64,000 bases of DNA from a bacterium (GTDB lineage Bacteria; Verrucomicrobiota; Kiritimatiellia; CAIKKV01; CAITUY01): NCBI GenBank assembly GCA_037128595.1, contig JBAXWB010000001.1:1-64000 (forward strand), read 5' to 3'. The position numbers were made by a program, and so were the translations under genes. The notes beneath the pieces were generated by a model. It searched no databases. It had not been told where the DNA came from and saw nothing but the letters and a program-made list of their open reading frames with translations. Numbering within the stretch: position 1 is the first letter of the stretch; each line of letters starts with the position of its first letter. This document shows positions 1 to 5,182 of this stretch, piece by piece.

Positions 1-36
1 TTAGGATGTCATGTTTCAAAAACAACAATAATGAGA

Positions 37-120
37 TGGTAATTCGGCGCTCACCTCAATTAGTATGTCCCTGGTTTTGGTAATTCGGCGCTCACCTCAA
101 TTAGTATGTCCCTGGTTTTG
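37..120. repeat. 41-bp tandem repeat, two copies
   Basis: Two back-to-back identical copies of a 41-bp unit (about 38-78 and 79-119) are visible. Each begins GGTAATTCGGCGC and ends CCCTGGTTTT. The second copy ends exactly where the reading frame of a HigA-like antitoxin picks up, without a start codon. The unit could be the footprint of a mobile element end or a local duplication. It has no unrelated spacer between copies, so it is not a CRISPR array. Confidence 0.85.
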
Positions 121-389
121 ATCTAGAGAAATACATTGAGAAGCGGAAAAAGCGGTCACCCGCTTTCGCGGTCGGATTTGAAACTGGGTACGAACAGTTT
201 AAGATCGGACTCGTCCTTCGTACGGCTCGCGAAAAAGCGGGGCTCACGCAGGATGAAGTCGCCACACGCCTGAGCACAAAGAAATCGGCCATCTCCCGGA
301 TTGAGAATCACGCGGAGGATATCAGGTTATCCACACTAGAGAAGTTCGCCGAGGCTATTGGCAAACGGTTGACTCTGAAAATTGCCTGA
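120..389 (+). pseudogene. 5'-truncated HigA-type XRE antitoxin
   Basis: The frame from 120 to the TGA at 387-389 encodes about 89 residues beginning DLEKYIEKRKK and containing a Cro/C1-type helix-turn-helix (TREKAGLTQDEVA-like segment, then KSAISRIE). It ends IGKRLTLKIA, typical of HigA antitoxins that follow a HigB toxin. In-frame upstream sequence has no ATG, GTG or TTG before the TAG at 102-104. The last repeat copy sits precisely where the first few residues should be. I infer that the start was lost when the 41-bp repeats arose. The cognate toxin would lie upstream, outside the window. An unusual start codon cannot be excluded. Confidence 0.75.
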
Positions 390-406
390 TAAATGAATCT
401 ATAAAC

Positions 407-468
407 TGCGAACCACACAATTCTGGCTATCGTCGCTCCGCTCCTCAGCCAGATTGTGACCGTTCGCC
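407..468 (+). other. attC-like integron recombination site 1
   Basis: An outer core TGCGAAC (407-413) pairs with GTTCGCC (462-468), carrying the AAC/GTT triplets of integron simple sites. Inner arms CACAATTCTGGCT (416-428) and AGCCAGATTGTG (447-458) are complementary except for one unpaired base in the 5' arm, the hallmark extrahelical base of attC. The 18-nt terminal part contains CGTCGCT, as in site 2. The R' heptamer departs from the classical GTTRRRY beyond the GTT triplet, which lowers certainty. Confidence 0.68.
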
Positions 469-480
469 CGGAAATGATTA

Positions 481-508
481 TTGACGAAAGTATTACCGTG
501 GTTATACC
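481..508 (+). promoter_or_regulatory. sigma70-like promoter of the toxin-antitoxin cassette
   Basis: TTGACG (481-486) and TATACC (503-508) are separated by 16 bp. Transcription would begin near 514-516, at or just before the antitoxin ATG at 517. No Shine-Dalgarno sequence precedes that ATG, so the message would be leaderless or nearly so. An internal promoter is common for toxin-antitoxin integron cassettes. Confidence 0.55.
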
Positions 509-516
509 ATTGAATC

Positions 517-753
517 ATGAAAACCGCCATATCAATACCGGATGACGTCTTTAGTGCAGCTGAGAATTTCGCGCATCAAAGCCATTTGAGCCGAAGTGCC
601 TTGTTTACGCGCGCCTTGGTGGAGTTCTTGTCCCGGCGTCGGAACGAAGGGGTGACGGAACGCCTCAACCGACTGTACGACAAGGAAAACTCCCACCTTG
701 ATCCGGCGCTCGCAAGAATGCAGGCCTCATCGATTTCCAAGGAGAAATGGTGA
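517..753 (+). CDS. Ribbon-helix-helix antitoxin (MazE/CopG-like)
   Basis: A 78-residue protein with an N-terminal ribbon-helix-helix DNA-binding segment (MKTAISIPDDVFSAAE, then LSRSALFTRALVEFL, residues 1-40) and a charged C-terminal tail that in this family wraps the toxin. It is expected to bind the promoter just upstream and to neutralise the MazF-type toxin encoded next. The stop codon TGA (751-753) overlaps the toxin ATG (753-755) by one base, the usual translational coupling of such pairs. The ATG at 517 has no visible ribosome-binding site and lies almost at the predicted transcription start. The gene sits between two attC-like sites, so it is probably part of a mobile integron cassette. 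Confidence 0.85.
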   Translation: MKTAISIPDDVFSAAENFAHQSHLSRSALFTRALVEFLSRRRNEGVTERLNRLYDKENSHLDPALARMQASSISKEKW

Positions 754-1091
754 TGAACCGGGGCGAGATTTGGAGGGCTTCTCTGGGGGAACCGGAAGGG
801 TCGGGGCCGGGCTATCGGCGACCTGTCCTTATTGTTCAATCAGATGAGTTCAACCGTAGCCGGATCGGCACCGTCATTGTTGCGGCTCTGACATCCAATG
901 TTGCGCTCGCCCAGGCTCCTGGCAATATCTTGATCAAGGCACGACATGCGGGCCTTGCCAAGGATTCCGTGGTCAACGTGTCTCAGGTGATCACGGTTGA
1001 CAAGCAGTGTCTGACGGAAAAGGTCAAAAAGGTGGAGGCGTCTGTCATGGCGGAAGTCGATAACGGAATCCGACTTGTTTTGGCGATTTGA
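753..1091 (+). CDS. MazF/PemK-type mRNA interferase toxin
   Basis: A 112-residue protein with the PemK/MazF fold: N-terminal MNRGEIWRA, then PEGSGPGYRRPVLIVQSD, a central IVAALTSN strand and the RHAGLAKDSVVNVSQVITVDK segment that shapes the RNA-binding groove. Family members cleave mRNA at short single-stranded motifs and are inhibited by the upstream antitoxin. I chose the ATG at 753 rather than 747 because AAGGAG (739-744) is 8 nt from it but only 2 nt from the earlier one, and because MNRGEIW is the family's usual start. The gene appears intact. It is followed within 6 bp by the second attC-like site. Confidence 0.9.
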   Translation: MNRGEIWRASLGEPEGSGPGYRRPVLIVQSDEFNRSRIGTVIVAALTSNVALAQAPGNILIKARHAGLAKDSVVNVSQVITVDKQCLTEKVKKVEASVMAEVDNGIRLVLAI

Positions 1092-1096
1092 AATTC

Positions 1097-1157
1097 GGCG
1101 AACAACACCTCGGAGTTTACGTCGCTGACGCTCCGAAACTCAAGGTGGGCGTTCGGT
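1097..1157 (+). other. attC-like integron recombination site 2
   Basis: The outer core GGCGAAC (1097-1103) is matched by GTTCGGT (1151-1157). Inner arms CACCTCGGAGTTT (1106-1118) and AAACTCAAGGTG (1136-1147) pair with one extra base in the 5' arm and one mismatch. The loop part contains CGTCGCT and CGCTCC, as in site 1. Together with site 1 this delimits a cassette of about 689 bp (463-1151) containing the toxin-antitoxin pair. No further attC-like site was seen downstream. Confidence 0.7.
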
Positions 1158-1191
1158 ACAATACCAAGACAAACAACAGGAGGAAGATACG

Positions 1192-1563
1192 ATGATCTCA
1201 GAAAAACTGCAGGAAATCATGAAGAAGGACGGCGTGGTTGCGATTGCCACCCTAGGGCCTGATGGGCCCCATCTGGTCAATACGTGGAATAGTTACCTCA
1301 GGATATCGCAAGATGAACGGCTGTTCATCCCCGCCGGATATATGCACAAGACGGAGGCCAACATTGCCCGCCATCCAGATGTCTTGATTACCCTGGGGAG
1401 CAGTAAGGTGGAGGGGCTGCATGGAGCGGGTGCCGGTTTCCTGATCAAGGGAAAGGCGAGGTTCGTGACGTCCGGCCCTGATTTTGATTTCATGAAAGAG
1501 AAGTTCAGCTGGCTGCGTGCGACCTTGGCCGTCACCATTGAATCTGCCACTCAAACCTGGTAA
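1192..1563 (+). CDS. FMN-binding protein, pyridoxamine-phosphate-oxidase fold
   Basis: A 123-residue split-barrel flavoprotein. Segments VVAIATLGPDGPHLVNTWNSYL, MHKTEANIARHPDVLITLGSSKV and GAGFLIKGKARF match, in order, the small FMN-binding protein known from Desulfovibrio (about 122 aa), and the end ITIESATQT-like is also conserved. It probably binds FMN in the cytoplasm as a homodimer and may serve in electron transfer or flavin-dependent reduction; the substrate is unknown. An AGGAGG about 8 nt before the ATG fixes the start. It follows the second attC-like site but has no attC of its own, so it is not clearly a cassette gene. A second split-barrel gene lies about 110 bp downstream. Confidence 0.85.
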   Translation: MISEKLQEIMKKDGVVAIATLGPDGPHLVNTWNSYLRISQDERLFIPAGYMHKTEANIARHPDVLITLGSSKVEGLHGAGAGFLIKGKARFVTSGPDFDFMKEKFSWLRATLAVTIESATQTW

Positions 1564-1673
1564 AGCCTCATTACATGGCGGCGGCACGCTTGGCGCATAC
1601 CGGTGACACGCCGGTTACTACAGAAGATCGGCGACGCAAAGAAACTGATGAAAAATGCGTTCAGTGAGGAATA

Positions 1674-2126
1674 ATGAGACGTAACGACAGGGCAATCAAC
1701 ATCGAGGAAGCCAGAAACCTGCTCGAATCAGCCGAATACGGCGTTCTCTCCATGGCGTGTCCAGATGGGGTGCCTTATGGTATCCCCCTGAACTTCGCAC
1801 TGGCGGGTGACGACATTTACTTCCACTGTGCTCCGGAGGGCCGGAAGATCGAGATTCTCACCGCGAACACGAGAGTCTCGTTTTGCGTGGTCGGCCGAAC
1901 AAAAATGTTACCCGAGAAGTTCGGGACCAAGTACGAAAGTGCTAGTGCCTCAGGCTTCGTGGAGGAGCTTTTTGCTGAGGAGAAGAAACAAGGCCTTGTC
2001 CTGTTGCTCGAAAAGTACTCGCCCGGCTACCTCAAAGAGGGGCTTGAGTACGTTGACGCGTTCATCGACAAAACCAAGGTGTTCAGGATCCGGGTGGAAT
2101 CAATCACAGGCAAGGCTCGCAAATGA
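1674..2126 (+). CDS. NimA-like flavin-binding split-barrel protein
   Basis: A 150-residue member of the pyridoxamine 5'-phosphate oxidase superfamily. It starts MRRNDRAINIEEARNLL and has the VLSMACPDGVPYGIPLNFAL strand-turn and DIYFHCAPEGRKIEIL that resemble the NimA/5-nitroimidazole reductase-like group. RVSFCVVGRTKML follows, and the C-terminal third is helical. Likely an FMN- or heme-binding cytoplasmic protein; reductase activity on a specific substrate cannot be read from the sequence. GTGAGGA lies just before the ATG. It is adjacent to another flavin-binding gene and is followed 64 bp later by tag. Confidence 0.75.
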   Translation: MRRNDRAINIEEARNLLESAEYGVLSMACPDGVPYGIPLNFALAGDDIYFHCAPEGRKIEILTANTRVSFCVVGRTKMLPEKFGTKYESASASGFVEELFAEEKKQGLVLLLEKYSPGYLKEGLEYVDAFIDKTKVFRIRVESITGKARK

Positions 2127-2190
2127 TCCGGTACCGGACCAGAGCGTGGACCCCGCGCGCCTCAGAACTGCGGTTGGGAATGGATCTGAT

Positions 2191-2760
2191 ATGAAGAAAC
2201 GGTGTGAATGGTGTGGTGGCGATCCGATCTATGTTTCGTACCACGATGACGAATGGGGTGTGCCGGTTCATGATGACCGGCGCCTGTTTGAATTCCTCGT
2301 TCTGGAAGGGGCCCAGGCGGGCCTGAGCTGGCTGACGATACTGAAGAAGAGAGAGAACTACCGGAAGGCCTTTCATGACTTCAACGTCGAGCGCATTGCC
2401 GGATACGGGCCGCAGGACATCGACCGGCTGCTCCATGATCCCGGCATTGTGCGAAATCGCCTCAAAATTGAGGCGGCGATCCGGAATGCGCGGGGCGTTC
2501 TGGCCATCCGGAAGGAATACGGGACACTGGACACGTTCCTGTGGCGCTATGTGGATGGCACCCCTGTCCAGAATCATTGGAAATGCATGACGGACCTTCC
2601 TGTGACGACGAGGGAGTCCGACCAGATGAGCAAAGACCTCAAGAAACGGGGATTCAACTTCGTGGGACCAACCATCTGTTATTCCTTCATGGAGGCAGTC
2701 GGCATGGTGAACGACCACGTCGCGGATTGCTTCCGCTACAAGGAAATATGTTCAGGGTGA
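2191..2760 (+). CDS. tag: DNA-3-methyladenine glycosylase I
   Basis: A 189-residue protein, the length of E. coli Tag (187). It removes 3-methyladenine from alkylated DNA to start base-excision repair. The family's zinc ligands are present: C5 and H18 near the N-terminus (KKRCEWC, YVSYHDDEWG) and H176 and C180 near the C-terminus (NDHVADC). The conserved LFEFLVLEGAQAGLSW contains the substrate-pocket glutamate. The frame extends upstream to 1807, but that part overlaps the previous gene in another frame, so I start at the ATG at 2191. Its 3' end overlaps the convergent TPR gene by 25 bp. Confidence 0.95.
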   Translation: MKKRCEWCGGDPIYVSYHDDEWGVPVHDDRRLFEFLVLEGAQAGLSWLTILKKRENYRKAFHDFNVERIAGYGPQDIDRLLHDPGIVRNRLKIEAAIRNARGVLAIRKEYGTLDTFLWRYVDGTPVQNHWKCMTDLPVTTRESDQMSKDLKKRGFNFVGPTICYSFMEAVGMVNDHVADCFRYKEICSG

Positions 2761-3599
2761 TCAGGGGCGTGGTCTTCGTCCTTACAGGTATCCTCAGCGG
2801 TTCTCCGGGTAAGCTGTTCCAGTTGGTGTTGCGCGGATTCCCTTGGCATTTGCCCCTTTTCCAGCAGGGTGATCCGCTCTTTTAGGGAGATTCGCTCGGG
2901 AAAAAGCGCCAGAGCGGTTCTGAAACAGTGGATCGCCTCAGTTCGTTCTCCGTGTGCCTCCTTGAGAAAGCCGAGAAATGTGAGGATTTCTGCCCGGTCA
3001 AGGGTGAGTTCACGGAGCCGGTCGGGTGTGGCCGGGGTGTGGGTCTGGAGTGTCAGCGCGGACTCGAGCGGCGGAATGGCGGCATCGAAACGATGGCTCA
3101 CGATGGCCAGTCGTCCTTTTTCAAGCGCGATGCGATAGTCGCCGGGATTCAGGCGTTGGGCCTCATTCAGGATGTCGCCGGCGAGATCCGGCCGGTGTAA
3201 GCCGGTATTGGCCCAGAATGAGGCAACCAGATAGGCCTCGACGTTATGAGGGTCGGCCCGGGTGGCCAGCTTGAGCCAGGGGAGGATCTCCGCGCTGGCG
3301 TCACCCTCTGCATGTGCATGTTGTACGGGCGTGATGTCCGCCTGCCAACGATGGAACGGGCCGGAAATCTGAATGGCGGTTTCCCGGTGTGCCACCCCTT
3401 TGTGGAAATACAGGTCCGCTTCATTAAAGAGATTGAGGCTCAGGGCCTGCCGACTTTCTCCCAGAAGCCAATCGGCCAGCCCTGCGGCTGGACCCGGCTC
3501 GGAGTGGGTGGACGTCAGGTGGGCGGCCAGCGAAAAAGCCAGCCCCCAGGCGCTGACCACCAGGAGTCCCGCACCCCATGCTGAGGAGCGGGAACTCAC
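2736..3599 (-). CDS. TPR-containing membrane-anchored protein
   Basis: About 287 residues from a GTG start (3599-3597) that overlaps the TGA of the preceding permease gene (GTGA). An N-terminal hydrophobic stretch (SAWGAGLLVVSAWGLAFSL) suggests a signal anchor. The middle and C-terminal parts carry at least three tetratricopeptide-like helical repeats (around EAYLVASFWANTGL, DYRIALEKGRLAIVSHRFDAA and ALTLDRAEILTFLGFLKEA). It is the last gene of an ABC-2 exporter operon, so a role as an accessory or scaffold for that exporter is plausible but not shown. Its tail overlaps tag convergently with no room for a terminator. Confidence 0.6.
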   Translation of the reverse strand: MSSRSSAWGAGLLVVSAWGLAFSLAAHLTSTHSEPGPAAGLADWLLGESRQALSLNLFNEADLYFHKGVAHRETAIQISGPFHRWQADITPVQHAHAEGDASAEILPWLKLATRADPHNVEAYLVASFWANTGLHRPDLAGDILNEAQRLNPGDYRIALEKGRLAIVSHRFDAAIPPLESALTLQTHTPATPDRLRELTLDRAEILTFLGFLKEAHGERTEAIHCFRTALALFPERISLKERITLLEKGQMPRESAQHQLEQLTRRTAEDTCKDEDHAPDHPEHISL

Positions 3600-4384
3600 A
3601 GGATGTCTCCGCGAGAAAACCGCCGCTTCCGGTATCCCAGCCAGGCCAGTGACAAAAAGACCGTCGTCATCAAGGCCGCATACAGGAGGATCTCGGCCAG
3701 CGTGAGCCATTGAACGGAACCCCAGTCATGAACAAGCCGGCGGCGCAGATCAAATAACTCGAAATGGGGGAACAGGTAGTAGACCGTGTAGAGCGCGTAA
3801 CTGGAGATGCCCCTGGCCTCAACCAGCATGCTGGGAATGCGGGGCAACAGCAGGAAGCCCGCCCCGGTGATGATATAGGTGGTCACGGTGGCGGCATCCC
3901 GGTTCAGCCGGGTGGAGAACGCGAGCCCAAGGGACGTGATCAGGGCGATGGCGGCCGCATGGAGCAGGATGGCCTGTAGCAGCGTGGCCAGGTTGAAGGT
4001 GCCGCCCTTGATCCAGACGGCCAGGCTGACCGTCAGGTAGAAACCCACGAGGGACAGGCAGGTGATGGACCAGGCTCCAAGCCACTTCCCGCAGATCAGG
4101 GTCAGGCGCGAGACCGGTTTGGCCAGCAGGGAAAACAGCGTGCCCCGCTGTTCTTCCTGAGGCAACTGGCGGACCGAGGTGTTGATGGCCAGGATCCACG
4201 ACAGGACCCAGACGGCCAGCAGTCCCATGTCTTTCACGTATCCGGTCACCTGGGACAGGCCGAAGACGTCGAAGGAAAGCAGGCCGGCCAGCAGGGTGGC
4301 CAGGAGAATCAGGAGCACCGAGAGCTCTTTCCGCCGCACCATCTCGAGCCATACGACTCCGGCTAATGTAAAGATCTGTCTCAT
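3596..4384 (-). CDS. ABC-2 type transporter permease (NosY-like)
   Basis: A 262-residue integral membrane protein with six predicted hydrophobic segments. It starts MRQIFTLAGVVWLEMVRRKELSVLLILLA, has a conserved polar RGTLFSLLAKPVSRL loop, and ends with FLSLAWLGYRKRRF. This is the organisation of ABC-2/NosY permeases, in which the cytoplasmic N-terminal segment contacts the ATPase. It is encoded downstream of its likely ATPase partner with a 4-bp overlap (start ATGA), and its own stop overlaps the next gene's GTG. The substrate is unknown; the two carbohydrate-active genes upstream on the same strand do not identify it. Confidence 0.85.
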   Translation of the reverse strand: MRQIFTLAGVVWLEMVRRKELSVLLILLATLLAGLLSFDVFGLSQVTGYVKDMGLLAVWVLSWILAINTSVRQLPQEEQRGTLFSLLAKPVSRLTLICGKWLGAWSITCLSLVGFYLTVSLAVWIKGGTFNLATLLQAILLHAAAIALITSLGLAFSTRLNRDAATVTTYIITGAGFLLLPRIPSMLVEARGISSYALYTVYYLFPHFELFDLRRRLVHDWGSVQWLTLAEILLYAALMTTVFLSLAWLGYRKRRFSRGDIL

Positions 4385-5127
4385 GGCTGCTCCGCGGGGT
4401 GTGCCGTGGTGACGGCCTTGATGAAATAGCGTTCCAGATTTTCTCCCGGGGAAACCAATTCACTGACCGGTCCCTCGGCGATGAGCCGGCCTTGTGACAG
4501 GATCGCCACCCGGTCGCAGGCCAGTTCAACCTCGGATAATTCATGGGATGAGAAGAAAACGGTTTTCCCGGCTTTTTTGCGATCGGCAATAATCCGCCGG
4601 ATGTCCATGCGGCCCAGGGGGTCCAGTCCTCCTGTGGGCTCATCCAGAATCAGGAGTTCGGGGTCGTTGATCAGGGCCTGGGCCATACAAATTCGCTGCC
4701 GCATGCCGCGGGAGTAGCCGGCGATCCGGCGATCAGCGGCGAAGGTGAGCCCGGTTTCATGCAGGAGCTGATCGGCGCGTGTCCGGATTTCAGAGGCGGG
4801 GAGATTGAACAGGCGCCCGGCGATGGTCAGGAGTTCGCGGCCGGTAAGGAAATTGTAGGTGTCCGGATTTTCAGAGAGATAGCCGATTTTTTCCCGGGCG
4901 ATGGTTTCGGTGACCGGTTTGCCGAAAAGCCGGGCGGCGCCCTGATCGGCCTCCTGGAACCCGAGCAGGACATGGATCGTCGTCGTCTTCCCCGCGCCGT
5001 TAGGGCCAAGAAATCCGAAAACGGTGCCCGGTGCGACCGTGATCGTCAGGTTGCTCAGTGCCTGAACGGTTCCGGTGGGCGCGGAAAAGGAAACACTCAA
5101 GCCTTGTATATCAATGGCAGGAATCAT
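4381..5127 (-). CDS. ABC-2 transporter ATP-binding protein
   Basis: A 248-residue ABC ATPase. Walker A GPNGAGKTT is at residues 41-49, the signature is YSRGMRQR (the variant typical of NatA/CcmA-type ABC-2 exporters), and Walker B with the following glutamate is ELLILDEPTGGLDP. The H-loop is in VFFSSHELSEVELACDRV. It powers the permease encoded next. Start ATG at 5127. The gene lies 55 bp downstream of the GH42-like gene on the same strand, so it may share its transcript. Confidence 0.93.
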   Translation of the reverse strand: MIPAIDIQGLSVSFSAPTGTVQALSNLTITVAPGTVFGFLGPNGAGKTTTIHVLLGFQEADQGAARLFGKPVTETIAREKIGYLSENPDTYNFLTGRELLTIAGRLFNLPASEIRTRADQLLHETGLTFAADRRIAGYSRGMRQRICMAQALINDPELLILDEPTGGLDPLGRMDIRRIIADRKKAGKTVFFSSHELSEVELACDRVAILSQGRLIAEGPVSELVSPGENLERYFIKAVTTAHPAEQP

Positions 5128-5182
5128 GCTGCTTTTTTATCACAGAATGGAAAGCCCGTCAAAAGCGTATATCAGGGGGGCG

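Noticed and set aside
37-120. CRISPR array
   Set aside because: Two directly abutting copies without spacers and no cas gene nearby.
1564-1673. tRNA-like or attC-like hairpin (ACCGG..CGCCGGT) between the two flavoprotein genes
   Set aside because: No acceptor/anticodon arms and no AAC/GTT core; only a short stem.
1807-2190. In-frame upstream extension of tag (128 codons)
   Set aside because: It lies over the 3' part of the NimA-like gene in another frame, has no family similarity, and the ATG at 2191 gives the standard Tag N-terminus and length.
5128-5182. Promoter TTGACG near an AT-rich run before the ABC ATPase gene
   Set aside because: The spacing would be 14-16 bp and the -10 would sit only a few bases from the start codon; read-through from the GH genes is as likely.
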